Shown piece by piece: positions 19,208 through 31,052 of a DNA stretch of 64,000 nucleotides. A program made the translations under genes and the position numbers. Source of the DNA: Luteimonas panaciterrae (GTDB taxonomy: Bacteria; Pseudomonadota; Gammaproteobacteria; Xanthomonadales; Xanthomonadaceae); assembly GCF_020511115.1 (NCBI RefSeq), contig NZ_JAJAVH010000006.1, positions 42,008 through 106,007 on the forward strand, in the 5' to 3' direction. The notes under the pieces were generated by a model. That model was not told the origin of the DNA. It was given only the letters and a program-made list of their open reading frames with translations, and made no database searches. Each line of letters begins with the position of its first letter. Position 1 is the stretch's first letter.

Positions 19208-21340
19208 TCAGCGCCAATACCGGATGAGCACGGCCAACAGCACGATCAGGCCGAGAATCATCGCGAACGCATAGTGGTAGAGGTATCCGGACTGGATGCG
19301 GCGCAGCACTCCGGCGAAAAGGTCTGTGACGCGCGCGCTGCCGTTGACGAAGGCACCGTCGATCACCTTCTCGTCGCCCTTGCGCGACAGCTTGCCGAGC
19401 AGGACGCCGCCGCCGGCGAAGCCCTTGATCCACAAGTCGTCCATGCCGTACTTGTTGTTGAGGATGCGGATCGGCAGCGCTAGGACTTTCGCGACCTTGG
19501 CGGGCAGGTCCGGCTTGATCAAGTACATCAACGTGGCCAGCGCGAAGCCAGCGAGCACCAGCCAGAACGCCGGCGCCGTGAAGCCGTGCAGCGCGAACGC
19601 GACCGGCCCGTGGAATTCCTCGGCCAGCTTGCCCATCACGTCATGACCTGCCAGCACGTCGATCGCGCCGGAGAAGAACGACATCGGCAGCTTTTCGTGC
19701 CCCATCACATCCGTGCCGAACAGCATCGGGCCGACGGTAAAGAAGCCGACCAGCACCGACGGGATCGCCAGCAGGATCAACGGCAACGTCACCACCCACG
19801 GCGACTCATGCGGCTCGACCGGGCCGTGATGACCGTGGTCGTCGTGCGCGTGCTCTTCGTGGACGTGCTCTTCGTGGGCATGCTCTTCGTGCGCATGATC
19901 GTCGTGACCGTGCCCATGATCATCGTGGGCATGACGGAAGCGCTCTTCGCCGAAGTACGTCAGATACAGCAGGCGGAAGCTGTAGAACGAGGTCACGAAG
20001 GCACCGAGCAGCACCGCCCAATACCCGTAGGTCGCGATCCAGCTGTGCGCCTCGTGCGCGTGCTCGGCCGCGGCCTCGATGATCGTGTCCTTGGAGTAGA
20101 ACCCGCTGAAGAACGGCGTGCCGATCAGCGCCAGCGTACCGATCACGCTGGTCCAGAAGGTGATCGGCATGTACTTGCGCAGGCCGCCCATCTTGCGCAT
20201 GTCCTGCTCGTGGTGCATGCCAATGATCACGCTGCCGGCCGCCAGGAACAGCAGCGCCTTGAAGAAGGCGTGCGTCATCAGGTGATAGACCGCGGCCGAA
20301 TAGGCCGACACGCCCAACGCCACCGTCATGTAACCCAGCTGCGACAGCGTGGAGTACGCCACCACGCGCTTGATGTCGTTCTGCACCATGCCGATCAGGC
20401 CGGTGAAGAAGGCCGTGGTCGCGCCGATGAAGAGGATGAAGTTCAGCGCCGTCTCCGACAGCTCGAACAGCGGCGACATGCGCGCCACCATGAAGATGCC
20501 GGCGGTCACCATCGTCGCGGCGTGGATCAGCGCCGAGATCGGGGTCGGGCCTTCCATCGAATCCGGCAGCCAGACGTGCAGCGGCACCTGCGCCGACTTG
20601 CCCATCGCGCCGATGAACAGGCAGATGCAGATCACCGTCGCGATCGACCAGGAATGGCCGGCAAGGATCTCCACCGTCTGCCCGCCCCCGATCTTGTCGG
20701 CGGCGTTGGCGAACACGGTGGCGTAGTCGAGCGTGCCGAACCAGGTCAGCACAGCGGCGATGCCGAGTAGGAAGCCGAAGTCGCCGACACGGTTGACCAG
20801 GAAGGCCTTCAGGTTGGCGAAGATCGCCGTCGGCCGCTTGAACCAGAAACCGATCAGCAGGTACGAGACCAGACCCACCGCTTCCCAACCGAAGAACAGT
20901 TGCAGGAAGTTGTTGGACATCACCAGCATCAGCATCGAGAACGTGAACAGGCTGATGTAGCTGAAGAAGCGCTGGTAGCCGTCGTCGTCGGCCATGTAGC
21001 CGATGGTGTAGATATGCACCAGCAGCGACACGAAGGTCACCACCACCATCATCATGGCGGTGAGCTTGTCGATCATGAAACCGATGTGCGCCTCGAAACC
21101 GCCGACCTGGAAGAAGGTGTAGACATTCTCGTTGAACGGCGCGGCACCCTGCCCGGCCAGCTGCCACAGCACGTAGATAGACAGTGCGCAGCTGATCGCC
21201 ACGCCGAGGATCGTGACGCTGTGCGCGCCGACCCGCCCGACCTGCTTGCGGAACAGGCCGGCGACGATGGCACCGATCAACGGCGCCAGCACGATGGCCA
21301 GCAGCACGGACTTGGAGATGGCGTGTTCCATACCCGGCAT
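19208..21340 (-). CDS. nuoL: NADH-quinone oxidoreductase subunit L, with His-rich loop
   Basis: 710 residues, the distal antiporter-like subunit of complex I with its long C-terminal lateral helix. FGWEAVGLVSYLLIGFWFKRP and SAQVPLHVWLPDSMEGPTPISALIHAATMV are conserved channel motifs. Oddity: between helices near residue 470 there is a run of about 40 residues made almost only of His, Asp, Glu, Gly and Ala (HAHEEHAHEEH-type repeats; 19821-19935), longer than the E. coli loop. Either Met at 21340 or Met at 21331 could start it. It begins four bases after the nuoK stop. Confidence 0.97.
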   Translation of the reverse strand: MPGMEHAISKSVLLAIVLAPLIGAIVAGLFRKQVGRVGAHSVTILGVAISCALSIYVLWQLAGQGAAPFNENVYTFFQVGGFEAHIGFMIDKLTAMMMVVVTFVSLLVHIYTIGYMADDDGYQRFFSYISLFTFSMLMLVMSNNFLQLFFGWEAVGLVSYLLIGFWFKRPTAIFANLKAFLVNRVGDFGFLLGIAAVLTWFGTLDYATVFANAADKIGGGQTVEILAGHSWSIATVICICLFIGAMGKSAQVPLHVWLPDSMEGPTPISALIHAATMVTAGIFMVARMSPLFELSETALNFILFIGATTAFFTGLIGMVQNDIKRVVAYSTLSQLGYMTVALGVSAYSAAVYHLMTHAFFKALLFLAAGSVIIGMHHEQDMRKMGGLRKYMPITFWTSVIGTLALIGTPFFSGFYSKDTIIEAAAEHAHEAHSWIATYGYWAVLLGAFVTSFYSFRLLYLTYFGEERFRHAHDDHGHGHDDHAHEEHAHEEHVHEEHAHDDHGHHGPVEPHESPWVVTLPLILLAIPSVLVGFFTVGPMLFGTDVMGHEKLPMSFFSGAIDVLAGHDVMGKLAEEFHGPVAFALHGFTAPAFWLVLAGFALATLMYLIKPDLPAKVAKVLALPIRILNNKYGMDDLWIKGFAGGGVLLGKLSRKGDEKVIDGAFVNGSARVTDLFAGVLRRIQSGYLYHYAFAMILGLIVLLAVLIRYWR

Positions 21341-21344
21341 CGCG

Positions 21345-21668
21345 TCAGCCCTTCAAAGTATCGATTTCGGCGACGTTGATCGTGCGCCGGTTGCGGAACA
21401 GCGTGACCAGGATCGCGAGACCGATCGCGGCCTCGGCCGCAGCCACGGTGAGAATGAAGAACACGAAGATCTGCCCGGCGGCGTCGCCGAACTCGCGCGA
21501 GAACGCGACGAAGTTGATGTTGACGGCGAGCAGCATCAGCTCGATCGACATCAGCAGGATGATCACGTTCTTTCGATTGAGAAAGATGCCGGCGACGCTG
21601 ATGCAGAACAGCACGGCGCCGAGCGCGAGGTAGTGGCCGAGGGCGAGGCCCTGTCCGAAGACTTCCAT
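21345..21668 (-). CDS. nuoK: NADH-quinone oxidoreductase subunit K
   Basis: 107 residues, three membrane helices, homologous to MrpC. Glu residues in helices 2 and 3 ([34 protein letters not shown]) are the conserved proton-path acids. The ATG at 21668 has GGAGG seven bases upstream and shares its A with the nuoJ stop (TGATG). An adjacent GTG at 21671 would add one residue. Confidence 0.97.
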   Translation of the reverse strand: MEVFGQGLALGHYLALGAVLFCISVAGIFLNRKNVIILLMSIELMLLAVNINFVAFSREFGDAAGQIFVFFILTVAAAEAAIGLAILVTLFRNRRTINVAEIDTLKG

Positions 21669-22318
21669 CACTTCACCTCCGCCTTCGTTTCGGCTTCCGC
21701 CGCGGGTGCCTCGTCGACCACGGCCTTCTCCGAGATCATCTGCACCATGCGGAAACGGTCTGACGCCTTCACTCGCGCCTGTTCGCTCGGGTTCTGGTGC
21801 TTGGTGTTCTCACGCTTGCGCAAAGTCAGCGTCACCGCCGCAATCACGGCCACGGTCAGGATCAGCGCGGCGACCTCGAACGGCAGCAGGAATTCGGTGA
21901 ACAGACGGCGCGCCAGCCAGGTGGAATTGGCGATGCCCGCCTCCGCCGCCGGATCGGCGCCGAACGGCGTCGTGCGCGACTTGATGCCGATCAGGGTGAG
22001 CATCTCGACCAGCATCACCACCGCGACCAGCAACCCGACCGGCAGATAGCGCACGTAGCCTTCGCGCAGCGGCGCCACGTCGATGTCGAGCATCATCACT
22101 ACGAACAGGAACAGCACCATCACCGCGCCGACGTACACCAGGATCAGCGCGATGCCGAGGAACTCGGCGCCGGCCAGCAGCCAGGTACAGGCGACCGTGA
22201 AGAAGGTCAGCACCAGGAACAACGCGGCGTGCACCGGGTTCCTGACGCTGATCACCGCGACACCGGCAATCACGGTGACGGCGGCGAAGACGAGGAAAGC
22301 CAGCAACGAATAATCCAT
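21668..22318 (-). CDS. nuoJ: NADH-quinone oxidoreductase subunit J
   Basis: 216 residues, five membrane helices plus a C-terminal cytoplasmic tail. Part of the complex I membrane arm next to Nuo[24 protein letters not shown] and [25 protein letters not shown] are the family signatures, the latter holding the pi-bulge helix. The last 45 residues are charged and Ala/Glu-rich, somewhat longer than in E. coli. The real start is the ATG at 22318, not the longer open frame upstream. Confidence 0.96.
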   Translation of the reverse strand: MDYSLLAFLVFAAVTVIAGVAVISVRNPVHAALFLVLTFFTVACTWLLAGAEFLGIALILVYVGAVMVLFLFVVMMLDIDVAPLREGYVRYLPVGLLVAVVMLVEMLTLIGIKSRTTPFGADPAAEAGIANSTWLARRLFTEFLLPFEVAALILTVAVIAAVTLTLRKRENTKHQNPSEQARVKASDRFRMVQMISEKAVVDEAPAAEAETKAEVK

Positions 22319-22325
22319 GCAGTCC

Positions 22326-22829
22326 TCAGCGATATGCGGAATCAGCGGTGCGGCGTTCGGCGATCTCGGCCTCGAGCCGATCGCCCAGCGCCAGCAGCTG
22401 CGGCTTGGTGACGATGTTCTCGCCGCGGTGCTCGAAGTGGTATTCGTGGACGTGCGTCTCCACGATCGAGTCCACCGGGCAGGATTCCTCGCAGAATCCG
22501 CAGTAGATGCACTTGAACAGATCGATGTCGTAGCGCGTGGTACGGCGGGTACCGTCGGCGCGCTGCTCCGAATCGATGGTGATGGCCAGTGCCGGACACA
22601 CCGCCTCACACAGCTTGCAGGCGATGCAGCGCTCCTCGCCGTTCGGATAGCGGCGCAGCGCATGCAGGCCACGGAAGCGCGGCGACTGCGGCGTCTTCTC
22701 CATCGGGTACATCAGCGTGTACTTCGGGCGCCACAGATATTTGAAGGTCAGCCACAAGCCGCCCATCAGCTCGAGCAGCAGCAGACTCTTGAACCAGTGC
22801 ACCCCGTTTGAAAGCCGTATCTTGCCCAT
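22326..22829 (-). CDS. nuoI: NADH-quinone oxidoreductase subunit I
   Basis: 167 residues, a ferredoxin-like subunit with clusters N6a and N6b. Two CxxCxxCxxxCP motifs: [12 protein letters not shown] and [12 protein letters not shown]. The N-terminal amphipathic stretch anchors to the membrane arm. Its ATG overlaps the nuoH stop by one base (TGATG), so translation is coupled. Confidence 0.97.
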   Translation of the reverse strand: MGKIRLSNGVHWFKSLLLLELMGGLWLTFKYLWRPKYTLMYPMEKTPQSPRFRGLHALRRYPNGEERCIACKLCEAVCPALAITIDSEQRADGTRRTTRYDIDLFKCIYCGFCEESCPVDSIVETHVHEYHFEHRGENIVTKPQLLALGDRLEAEIAERRTADSAYR

Positions 22830-23905
22830 CACGCGCCCTTCTCGAATACGCCGTAGTACGCCATCAGCGCGGTCACGACGATCCAGGCGATGCTGAGCGG
22901 AATGAACACCTTCCAGCCCAGACGCATGATCTGGTCGTAGCGATAGCGCGGGAACGACGCGCGGAACCAGATGAAGCAGCTGGCGAAGAAGAACACCTTG
23001 GCGAACAGCCACCACCAGCCGTCGACCGACAGCAGCGGAATGCCCATGCCATGCAACGGCGACAGCCAGCCGCCCATGAAGAAGATCGCGGCCAGGAAGC
23101 TGACCAGGATCATGTTGGCGTATTCGGCCAGGAAGAACAGCGCGAACGCCGAGCCCGAATACTCCACCATGTGGCCGGCGACGATTTCCGATTCGCCTTC
23201 CACCACGTCGAACGGTGCGCGGTTCGTTTCGGCGACGCCGGACACGAAGTACACGACGAACAGCGGCAGCATCGGCAACCAGAACCACTCGAACAGACCG
23301 GCATCGCCCGCCTGCGCCATCACGATGTCGCTGAGATTGAGGCTGCCCGCGCCGACCATCACGCCGACCAGGGCGAAGCCCATCGCGATTTCGTAGCTCA
23401 CCACCTGCGCGGCCGAACGCATCGCACCGAGGAAGGCGTACTTCGAGTTGGAAGCCCAGCCGGCAAGGATGATGCCGTACACGCCGAGCGAGGTCATCGC
23501 CAACAGATACAACAAGCCGGCATTGGCGTTCGACAGCACCAGCTGCGCGTCGAATGGAACCACCGCCCAGGCCGCAAATGCCGGCGCCAACGTCAGCAAC
23601 GGCGCCAGGATATACAGCGAGCGCTGCGCGCTGCTGGGCTGGATCACTTCCTTGAACAGCAGTTTGAACACGTCAGCGAAGGCCTGGAAGATGCCCATGC
23701 CGACATACATCGGCCCGTGGCGCACATGCATCCAGCCGATCAGCTTGCGTTCCCACACCACGTAGAAGGCCACGGCCAGGATCACCGGCACGGCGATCAC
23801 GAGGATCTTCAGCACGATCCAGAGCACCAGGCCGATCGCGCCCAGCGACAACAGCCAGTCGTGCAGCGGCGCGGTCAGATCGGATAGCAGGTTGGCGGTG
23901 TTCAT
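22829..23905 (-). CDS. nuoH: NADH-quinone oxidoreductase subunit H
   Basis: 358 residues, about eight helices, forming much of the quinone chamber at the junction of the two arms. Conserved: [36 protein letters not shown], and [26 protein letters not shown], the acidic quinone loop. Start overlaps the nuoG stop by four bases. Confidence 0.97.
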   Translation of the reverse strand: MNTANLLSDLTAPLHDWLLSLGAIGLVLWIVLKILVIAVPVILAVAFYVVWERKLIGWMHVRHGPMYVGMGIFQAFADVFKLLFKEVIQPSSAQRSLYILAPLLTLAPAFAAWAVVPFDAQLVLSNANAGLLYLLAMTSLGVYGIILAGWASNSKYAFLGAMRSAAQVVSYEIAMGFALVGVMVGAGSLNLSDIVMAQAGDAGLFEWFWLPMLPLFVVYFVSGVAETNRAPFDVVEGESEIVAGHMVEYSGSAFALFFLAEYANMILVSFLAAIFFMGGWLSPLHGMGIPLLSVDGWWWLFAKVFFFASCFIWFRASFPRYRYDQIMRLGWKVFIPLSIAWIVVTALMAYYGVFEKGA

Positions 23906-26145
23906 GCGGCCACCACCTTGACGCGGCCTGCACCGAGCGCAGCGGTGGCGCCATAACCGGATTCGATCCAGGCCGCGCCTTTGGCGACGCGATCGCTAAT
24001 CGCAACCTGCAAGGTGGCCGTACCGACGGCATTGGACACCTTCGCCATCGCATCGGCGCTTACGCCCGCGGCCTTGGCATCATCGGGATGCAGCGTCACG
24101 CGCGGACCCACCGTCAGCGGATGCGCCTGCAGCGCTTCGGCACGGCGCGTTACCGCATCGGTGCGATAAATCGCCTGCGAGGCAGCCAGTTCGAAGCCTT
24201 CGCCATCCACTGCCACGGCCTCCGACTTCGCCGGCGTGACGACGCGTGCTGCGATACCGCCGCGCAAGCCGCCAAGATCGGTGAACTCGAAACCAGGCAA
24301 ACCCAGTTCGCCACCCAGCGCGCGCAGCACGCGCCAGCCGGCACGCGCCTCGCCCGGCAGCTTGCCGGCAGGCACGGCGCGCTGGTCGCGACCGTCGAGA
24401 TTGGTGAGCGTGGCATCAATTTCAGGCAATGCGCCGATCGGCAAGATCACGTCGGCGACCGCGCGCGTGGACTGGCAGGCGAAGTGACTGAACGCCACCA
24501 CCTGCGCGCCAGCCAGCGCCTTCAACGCCGTCGCCTGATCGGCGAAATCCAGACCCGGCTCGATGCCGTAGATCACATAGCCACTGCGTGGCTGCGCGAG
24601 CATCGCCTGCGCATCACGCGAAGCCGGCAGCACGCCGAGACGCGCCAGGCCGAGCGCGTTGGCGCCCTGCGGGATGCGGCACAGCGCGGCGTTGTTCGCC
24701 TTGGCGAAATCGGCCGCGGCCTTGCGGATCGCGGCGGCATGCACGCCGTTCTCGGCGACCGCGCCGACGATGACGACGGCGTGCGTCGCGCCCTGCAGCG
24801 CCTTGGCGAGTTCGCCCGACGCCAGCGCGCCGGCGATCTGTGATGGGGTCACTATCGCTTGGGACGCCACGTCGAACGCGAATTCGAAATCGACCGGATT
24901 GACGACGTGCACCTTGGCGCCGCGATTCCACGCCTTGCGCACGCGCTGATGCAGCAGCGGCACTTCATGGCGCAGATGGCTGCCGACGATCACGATCGCA
25001 TCGGCCTTCTCGATCTCGGCAACCGGCATCGCGAACGCTTCGGCGACCGCGCCATCGGAAAGATCGCGCTGCGCGATGCGGTAATCGAGATTGCCGGTGC
25101 CCAGACCTTCGGCGAAGCGTGCCAGCAAAGCGCCCTCCTCGTTCGAGGTGGCCGGATGCACGAGGATGCCAAGATCATCGGCGGCGTTGTCGCGCAGGAT
25201 CTTCGCGGCTTTCGCCAGCGCTTCTTCCCACGAAGCTTCACGCCACTCGCTGCCGTCCTTCACCAAAGGCTTGATCGCGCGGTCTTGCGCGTACAGCCCC
25301 TGATGCGAATAACGGTCGCGATCCGACAGCCAGCATTCGTTGACGGCTTCGTTGTCGCGCGGCACTGCGCGCAGCACGTCGCCGCGGCGCGCATGCAGGA
25401 ACAGGTTGCTGCCCAATGCATCGTGATAGCCGAGCGATTCCTTGGCGATCAATTCCCAGGGACGCGCACGGAAACGGAACACCTTGTTGGTCAGCGCACC
25501 GACCGGGCACACGTCGATGACGTTGCCGGACAGTTCGGTCGTCAGCGGCTTGCCGTCGTAGGTGCCGATCTGCAGATTCTCGCCGCGCTGCATGCCGCCG
25601 AGCTCGTAGGTACCGGCGACTTCAGCGGTGAAGCGCACGCAGCGCGTGCACTGGATGCAGCGCGTCATCTCGGTCGCGACCAACGGACCGAGGTCCTCGT
25701 CGGCGATCACGCGCTTGCGCTCCTGGAAGCGGCTCACCGAGCGGCCGTAGCCGAGCGAGAGATCCTGCAGTTCGCACTCGCCGCCCTGATCACAGATCGG
25801 GCAGTCGAGCGGATGGTTGATCAGCAGGAACTCCATCACGTTGCGCTGCGCCTTCAGTGCCTTCTCGTTGCGCGTGAAGACTTTCAGGCCATCCATCACT
25901 GGCGTGGCGCAGGCGGGCGACGGCTTCGGCGCGGAACGTCCGCCGACTTCGGTGTCGACCAGGCACATGCGGCAGTTCGCCGCGATCGCCAGCTTGTCGT
26001 GATAGCAGAAGCGCGGGATCGGAATGCCGGCCTTGTCGGCGGCATGGATGATCATCGACCCCTTGGGCGCGGCCAGCTCGACGCCATCGATGAAGATCGT
26101 GACGTGATCCGGTGGCAGGTTGGGATTGACCGGCTGCGCACTCAT
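23902..26145 (-). CDS. nuoG: NADH-quinone oxidoreductase subunit G
   Basis: 747 residues, the largest hydrophilic subunit, with Fe-S clusters N1b, N4 and N5. Plant-ferredoxin-like N-terminus with [15 protein letters not shown], the HxxxCxxC motif [14 protein letters not shown], and [10 protein letters not shown] for N4. A molybdopterin-type fold follows without obvious cofactor residues. The region after [20 protein letters not shown] has no Cys cluster, so the E. coli-type extra cluster N7 is absent, as in mitochondrial-type NuoG. ATGA overlaps on both sides. Confidence 0.97.
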   Translation of the reverse strand: MSAQPVNPNLPPDHVTIFIDGVELAAPKGSMIIHAADKAGIPIPRFCYHDKLAIAANCRMCLVDTEVGGRSAPKPSPACATPVMDGLKVFTRNEKALKAQRNVMEFLLINHPLDCPICDQGGECELQDLSLGYGRSVSRFQERKRVIADEDLGPLVATEMTRCIQCTRCVRFTAEVAGTYELGGMQRGENLQIGTYDGKPLTTELSGNVIDVCPVGALTNKVFRFRARPWELIAKESLGYHDALGSNLFLHARRGDVLRAVPRDNEAVNECWLSDRDRYSHQGLYAQDRAIKPLVKDGSEWREASWEEALAKAAKILRDNAADDLGILVHPATSNEEGALLARFAEGLGTGNLDYRIAQRDLSDGAVAEAFAMPVAEIEKADAIVIVGSHLRHEVPLLHQRVRKAWNRGAKVHVVNPVDFEFAFDVASQAIVTPSQIAGALASGELAKALQGATHAVVIVGAVAENGVHAAAIRKAAADFAKANNAALCRIPQGANALGLARLGVLPASRDAQAMLAQPRSGYVIYGIEPGLDFADQATALKALAGAQVVAFSHFACQSTRAVADVILPIGALPEIDATLTNLDGRDQRAVPAGKLPGEARAGWRVLRALGGELGLPGFEFTDLGGLRGGIAARVVTPAKSEAVAVDGEGFELAASQAIYRTDAVTRRAEALQAHPLTVGPRVTLHPDDAKAAGVSADAMAKVSNAVGTATLQVAISDRVAKGAAWIESGYGATAALGAGRVKVVAA

Positions 26146-27485
26146 GCCGCAACTCCGAGTTTCTCGTCGACGATCGAACGCCCGTTGCAGATGAAGTATT
26201 CGAACTCATCCCAGTAATGGCGCAGGAAACCTTGCACCGGCCAGGCCGCGGCTTCGCCGAAGGCGCAGATGGTGTGGCCTTCGATCTGGCCAGCAGCGGC
26301 CTTGAGCATGTTGAGATCGTCGAGCGTGGCCTGCCCTTCGACGATGCGGGTCAGCACGCGGTACATCCAGCCGGTGCCTTCGCGGCACGGCGTGCACTGG
26401 CCGCAGCTTTCCTTGAAATAGAAGCGCGCGATGCGCTGACAGGCGCGCACCATGCAAGTAGTTTCGTCCATCACGATCACGGCGCCGGAGCCGAGGCCGG
26501 AACCGGCCTTCTGGATCGCGTCGTAGTCCATCGTCAGGCTCATCATCGTCTCCGCCGGCAGCACCGGCATCGACGAACCGCCCGGGATCACGCCCTTGAG
26601 CTTGTGCCCGTTGCGCACGCCGCCGGCCATTTCCAGCAGCTCTGCGAACGTGGTGCCAAGACGAACTTCGTAATTGCCCGGCTTATTGACGTGCCCGGAC
26701 ACCGAGAAGATCTTGCAACCGCCGTTATTCGGCTTGCCAAGTTCCAGGAACCACTGCGCGCCGTTGCGCACGATCGCCGGCACCGAAGCATAGGTTTCGG
26801 TGTTGTTGATCGTGGTCGGCTTGCCGAACAGGCCGAAATTGGCCGGGAACGGCGGCTTGAAGCGCGGCTGGCCCTTCTTGCCTTCCAGCGACTCCATCAG
26901 CGCGGTTTCTTCGCCGCAGATGTAGGCGCCGGCGCCGAGCGCGTTGTAGAGATCAATGTCCACGCCGCTGCCGAGGATGTTCTTGCCCAGCCAGCCATGC
27001 TTGTAGGCTTCGGCGGTGGCTTCCTCGAGATGCTCGAACGGCTCGTGGTGGAACTCGCCACGCAGATAGTTGTAACCAACCGTGCTGCCGGTGGCGTAGC
27101 AGGCGATCGCCATGCCCTCGATCACCGCGTGCGGGTTGTAGCGCAGGATGTCGCGATCCTTGGCGGTACCCGGCTCGGACTCGTCCGAGTTGCAGAGGAT
27201 GTACTTCTGCATGTCACCCTTGGGCATGAAGCTCCACTTCAAGCCAGTCGGGAAGCCCGCGCCGCCGCGGCCGCGCAGGCCGGACTGCTTCACCATCTCG
27301 ACGACATCGGCCGGCGGGATCTTCTCTTCGAGGATCTTGCGCAGCGCGGCGTAGCCGCCGGTCTTCAGATAATTCTCGTACGACCACGGCTTGTCGAAAT
27401 GCAGCGTGGTGTACACGGCCTGGTGCGCCTGCGGCGCGGGGCCGACGGGACCATAACCTTCAGAGTGGGACGTGTGATGTGCCAT
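26142..27485 (-). CDS. nuoF: NADH-quinone oxidoreductase subunit F
   Basis: 447 residues; binds NADH, FMN and cluster N3. [17 protein letters not shown] is the nucleotide site, [14 protein letters not shown] the FMN region, and [14 protein letters not shown] the 4Fe-4S motif. The first 35 residues, rich in His and Pro, extend beyond the usual start; the ATG at 27485 is kept because no better internal start has a ribosome site. Lies 14 bases after nuoE. Confidence 0.97.
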   Translation of the reverse strand: MAHHTSHSEGYGPVGPAPQAHQAVYTTLHFDKPWSYENYLKTGGYAALRKILEEKIPPADVVEMVKQSGLRGRGGAGFPTGLKWSFMPKGDMQKYILCNSDESEPGTAKDRDILRYNPHAVIEGMAIACYATGSTVGYNYLRGEFHHEPFEHLEEATAEAYKHGWLGKNILGSGVDIDLYNALGAGAYICGEETALMESLEGKKGQPRFKPPFPANFGLFGKPTTINNTETYASVPAIVRNGAQWFLELGKPNNGGCKIFSVSGHVNKPGNYEVRLGTTFAELLEMAGGVRNGHKLKGVIPGGSSMPVLPAETMMSLTMDYDAIQKAGSGLGSGAVIVMDETTCMVRACQRIARFYFKESCGQCTPCREGTGWMYRVLTRIVEGQATLDDLNMLKAAAGQIEGHTICAFGEAAAWPVQGFLRHYWDEFEYFICNGRSIVDEKLGVAA

Positions 27486-27499
27486 GTGGGGGTCCGGCC

Positions 27500-28042
27500 T
27501 CACTTCCTGCTGTCTAGCGTCAAGCTGTCGAGCAACTCGTCGACCTTCGCGGCGTCGAGCTTCTCGTGGTAATGGCCATTGATGACGACCACCGGCGCGC
27601 CACAGCAGCCGGCGACGCATTCTTCCTCGCGCTTGAGGTAGATGCGGCCGTCGGCGGTGGATTCGCCGAGCTTGCAGCCGAGCTTCTTCTCGGCGTGCTT
27701 GACCAGATCCTCGGCGCCGTTGAGCCAGCAACTGATGTTCGTGCAGAACGCGACATTGTGGCGGCCGACCTTCTGCGTCTCGAACATCGAGTAGAACGTG
27801 GCCACTTCGTACGCCCACACCGGCGGGAGGTCGAGGTACTTGGCGACGCCCGCGATTAGTTCGTCGGTCAGCCAACCGCCATTCTGCTCCTGCGCCGCGT
27901 GCAGGCCCTGCAGCACGGCCGAGCGCTTGCGATCCGGCGGAAACTTGGTCAGCCAGTGGTCGATGTGCGCACGCGTCTCGTCGCTCAGCACGACCATCGG
28001 GTCGACGTTGCGCGCGTTTTCGAAATTGCCTGTCGCCCTCAT
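27500..28042 (-). CDS. nuoE: NADH-quinone oxidoreductase subunit E
   Basis: 180 residues, a thioredoxin-like 2Fe-2S subunit (cluster N1a) of the NADH module. Cluster ligands are in [11 protein letters not shown] and [12 protein letters not shown]. The N-terminal helical part ([31 protein letters not shown]) is typical. The ATG overlaps the nuoD stop by four bases. Confidence 0.96.
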   Translation of the reverse strand: MRATGNFENARNVDPMVVLSDETRAHIDHWLTKFPPDRKRSAVLQGLHAAQEQNGGWLTDELIAGVAKYLDLPPVWAYEVATFYSMFETQKVGRHNVAFCTNISCWLNGAEDLVKHAEKKLGCKLGESTADGRIYLKREEECVAGCCGAPVVVINGHYHEKLDAAKVDELLDSLTLDSRK

Positions 28043-29361
28043 CGGTCAATCTCTCCGAACACGATGTCGTACGTGCCGATCATCGCTACCACGTCGGCCA
28101 GCATGTGGCCTTTCACGATCTCATCCATCGACGACAAGTGCGCGAAGCCCGGCGCGCGCAGATGCACGCGGAACGGTTTGTTGGCGCCGTCGGAGACGAG
28201 GTAGCAGCCGAATTCGCCCTTCGGCGCCTCGACCGCGCTGTACGTCTCGCCCGCCGGCACGCAATAGCCTTCGGAGAACAGCTTGAAGTGATGGATCAGT
28301 GCTTCCATGTCGTCCTTCATCTCCTCGCGGGAGGGAGGCGACACTTTGTAGTTGTCGAGCATCACCGGGCCTGGGTTGGCCTTCAGCCACTTCACGCACT
28401 GCTCGATGATGCGGGTGGATTGGCGCATCTCGGCGATACGCACCAGATAACGGTCGTAGCAGTCGCCCTTCACGCCCACCGGAATGTCGAAATCGACTTC
28501 GGCGTACTTCGCGTACGGCTGCTTCTTGCGCAGATCCCAGGCCACGCCGGAACCGCGCAGCATCGGGCCGGTCATGCCCCAGGCCAGCGCCTGTTCGGGC
28601 GGGATCACGCCGATGCCGACGGTGCGCTGTTTCCAGATGCGGTTGTCGGTGAGCAGCGTTTCGTATTCGTCGATGCGATGCACGAAATCCTGGGAGAAGG
28701 CCTCCAGGTAATCCAGCATCGAACCTTCGCGCCAGGCGTTGAAGCGCTTGAGCTTGGCGCCCTTCTTCCACGGCGATTCGCGGTACTGCGGCATGCGCTC
28801 CGGCAGATCGCGGTAGACGCCGCCGGGGCGGTAGTACGTGGCGTGCATGCGCGCGCCACTCACCGCCTCGTACACGTCCATCAATTCCTCGCGTTCACGG
28901 AAGGCGTACAGGAACACCGCCATCGCGCCGAGGTCGAGCGCGTTCGAACCCACCCACATCAGGTGGTTCAGGATGCGCGTGATTTCGTCGAACAGCGTGC
29001 GGATCCACTGCGCGCGTTCCGGCGCCTCGATGCCCATCAGCGATTCGATCGCACGCACGTAGGCGTGCTCGTTGCACATCATCGAGACGTAATCCAGGCG
29101 ATCCATGTAGCCGATCGACTGGTTGAAGGGCTTGGATTCGGCGAGCTTCTCGGTGCCGCGATGCAGCAGGCCGATGTGCGGATCGGCACGCTGCACCACT
29201 TCGCCGTCCATTTCCAGGATCAGGCGCAGCACGCCGTGCGCGGCCGGATGCTGCGGGCCGAAGTTCAGCGTGTAGTTGCGGATTTCCTGCTTCGCCTCGC
29301 CTTCATTGCTGGCGAAGGCAAGGTGCGAGGGATGCGGATGGTCTTCGGGTTGCGCGCTCAT
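28039..29361 (-). CDS. nuoD: NADH-quinone oxidoreductase subunit D
   Basis: 440 residues, the 49-kDa-type subunit lining the quinone site, related to the NiFe hydrogenase large subunit but without metal Cys ligands. [22 protein letters not shown] with the quinone-contacting His, [18 protein letters not shown], and the invariant C-terminal [19 protein letters not shown] are present. ATGA overlaps with both nuoC and nuoE. The long upstream frame is excluded by overlap with nuoC. Confidence 0.97.
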   Translation of the reverse strand: MSAQPEDHPHPSHLAFASNEGEAKQEIRNYTLNFGPQHPAAHGVLRLILEMDGEVVQRADPHIGLLHRGTEKLAESKPFNQSIGYMDRLDYVSMMCNEHAYVRAIESLMGIEAPERAQWIRTLFDEITRILNHLMWVGSNALDLGAMAVFLYAFREREELMDVYEAVSGARMHATYYRPGGVYRDLPERMPQYRESPWKKGAKLKRFNAWREGSMLDYLEAFSQDFVHRIDEYETLLTDNRIWKQRTVGIGVIPPEQALAWGMTGPMLRGSGVAWDLRKKQPYAKYAEVDFDIPVGVKGDCYDRYLVRIAEMRQSTRIIEQCVKWLKANPGPVMLDNYKVSPPSREEMKDDMEALIHHFKLFSEGYCVPAGETYSAVEAPKGEFGCYLVSDGANKPFRVHLRAPGFAHLSSMDEIVKGHMLADVVAMIGTYDIVFGEIDR

Positions 29362-30122
29362 TTCGCGCCCTCCGCCTTGCGTGACATCTGTTCGCCGGCC
29401 GCGGTCGCGTAGCGTGCGTCGTCGCGTATCACGCGCGGGACAGCGACGCGCGGCTCGACGGAGGTCACAGGTTCGTACACGACACGCTTCTTCTCGGCGT
29501 CGTAACGCACTTCGACATTGCCGATCAACGGGAAGTCCTTGCGGAAGGGATGCCCGACGAAGCCGTAATCGGTGAGAATGCGGCGCAGATCGGGATGGCC
29601 CTGGAAAATGATGCCGATCAGATCGAACGCCTCGCGCTCGAACCAATTGGCAACCGGCCAAAGATCGGTGACCGAAGCAACGATCGGAAGATCATCATTA
29701 GGCGCATACGCTTTCACGCGCACGCGGCGATTGTTCTGCACGGACAGCAATTGCAGCACCGCGGCGAAGCGGCGCTGCGGCGTCGGCATCGAGGCCTCGC
29801 CTTGCGGTTCTGCGACCTGGCGGCTCGGCGTCTCGCCGAACTTGAAGCGGCCGACGTTGCGTCCCTCGACGCCACGGCTGAACCCTTCCGAGGAGACATC
29901 GGTGTCCCACTCGTCGCTGCCGTAACCGAGGTAGTCGACGCCGCAGACATCGATCAGCTGCTCGAAACCGAACTCGTCGCGCAGCGCCTTGCAGCCGTCG
30001 TGCCAGGCTTCGCTGGAGAACACGATGCCGACCTCGCCGCGCGGTTGCGCGACCGTGACCTCGGCATCGGGGAAGCGCGTGCGCAGGCGCTGGGCGAAAG
30101 TGGATGCAGACTCAGCCGTCAT
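29358..30122 (-). CDS. nuoC: NADH-quinone oxidoreductase subunit C
   Basis: 254 residues, the 30-kDa-type subunit of the quinone module. The signature ERE(A)[34 protein letters not shown] is intact. There is an insertion of about 40 residues ([20 protein letters not shown] onward) in the N-terminal half, absent from short NuoC forms. Separate gene, not fused to nuoD. Starts at the ATG at 30122, directly after nuoB. Confidence 0.96.
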   Translation of the reverse strand: MTAESASTFAQRLRTRFPDAEVTVAQPRGEVGIVFSSEAWHDGCKALRDEFGFEQLIDVCGVDYLGYGSDEWDTDVSSEGFSRGVEGRNVGRFKFGETPSRQVAEPQGEASMPTPQRRFAAVLQLLSVQNNRRVRVKAYAPNDDLPIVASVTDLWPVANWFEREAFDLIGIIFQGHPDLRRILTDYGFVGHPFRKDFPLIGNVEVRYDAEKKRVVYEPVTSVEPRVAVPRVIRDDARYATAAGEQMSRKAEGAK

Positions 30123-30126
30123 ACCA

Positions 30127-30705
30127 TCAACCTTCCCGCAGTCCTGTCTTGTTGTCGCCGAAGTTGGTGCTGCGGCGGATCTTCTTCTGCAATTGCAGGA
30201 TGCCGTACACCAGCGCCTCGGCCGTGGGCGGACAGCCCGGCACGTAGATATCAACCGGCACGATGCGATCGCAGCCGCGCACCACCGAATAGGAATAGTG
30301 ATAGTAGCCGCCGCCGTTGGCGCAGCTGCCCATCGAGATCACCCACTTCGGGTCGGGCATCTGGTCGTAGACCTTGCGCAGCGCCGGAGCCATCTTGTTG
30401 ACCAGGGTGCCGGCCACGATCATCACGTCGGATTGACGCGGCGACGGGCGGAACACCACACCGTAGCGATCGAGATCGAGACGCGCGGCGCCCGCGTGCA
30501 TCATCTCCACCGCGCAGCACGCCAGGCCGAAGGTCATCGGCCACATCGAACCGGTGCGCGCCCAATTCAGCAGCACGTCGGAACTGGTGGTGACGAAACC
30601 GCGCTCGAGCAGCGGATTCTCGCCCTGGGGACGCAGGATGTCGTCGACCCGACCTTCCGGCAGCGGGTTGTTCATCAGGCGCGCGACGGTTTGACTCACT
30701 CCCAT
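30127..30705 (-). CDS. nuoB: NADH-quinone oxidoreductase subunit B
   Basis: 192 residues, holds the terminal cluster N2 that reduces quinone. Cluster ligands: tandem Cys in [12 protein letters not shown], then MGSCANGGG and VPGCPPTAE. Start at the ATG at 30705, within the last codons of nuoA (10-base overlap). Confidence 0.97.
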   Translation of the reverse strand: MGVSQTVARLMNNPLPEGRVDDILRPQGENPLLERGFVTTSSDVLLNWARTGSMWPMTFGLACCAVEMMHAGAARLDLDRYGVVFRPSPRQSDVMIVAGTLVNKMAPALRKVYDQMPDPKWVISMGSCANGGGYYHYSYSVVRGCDRIVPVDIYVPGCPPTAEALVYGILQLQKKIRRSTNFGDNKTGLREG

Positions 30706-31052
30706 TCGAGCGCCCCTTTCTTCCAGACGTAGATAAAGCCGAGCAGCAGCATGCCGGCGAAGATGCCCATCTCGATCAGGCCGAGCGTGCCGAGGTCGCG
30801 GAACACGGTGGCCCAGGGCACGATGAAGATGATTTCCAGATCGAAAATGATGAACTGGATCGCGATCAGGTAATAGCGCACGTCGAACTGCATGCGCGCG
30901 TCCTCGAACGCGGCGAAGCCGCATTCGTACGGCGACAGTTTCTCGGGCGTCGGGCGCTTGGGCCCCAGCATGTTGCCAATGATCAGCAATGCAATGCCGA
31001 TACCGGTGGCAACGAACAGGAACAGTAGGGTCGGCAGGTATTCGGCCAGCAC
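30696..31052 (-). CDS. nuoA: NADH-quinone oxidoreductase subunit A
   Basis: 118 residues, three membrane helices, next to the quinone chamber. [33 protein letters not shown] is the family signature with the conserved Cys loop and Asp/Glu of helix 2. GTG start. First gene of the 14-gene nuo operon, which begins about 200 bases downstream of tRNA-Leu, so its promoter should lie in 31053-31258; I see no clear consensus there. Confidence 0.97.
   Translation of the reverse strand: MLAEYLPTLLFLFVATGIGIALLIIGNMLGPKRPTPEKLSPYECGFAAFEDARMQFDVRYYLIAIQFIIFDLEIIFIVPWATVFRDLGTLGLIEMGIFAGMLLLGFIYVWKKGALEWE

Noticed and set aside
16176..31052. nuo operon as an accessory or duplicated complex I
   Set aside because: All 14 subunits are present once, in the standard order, with composition like the neighbours: an ordinary housekeeping operon.
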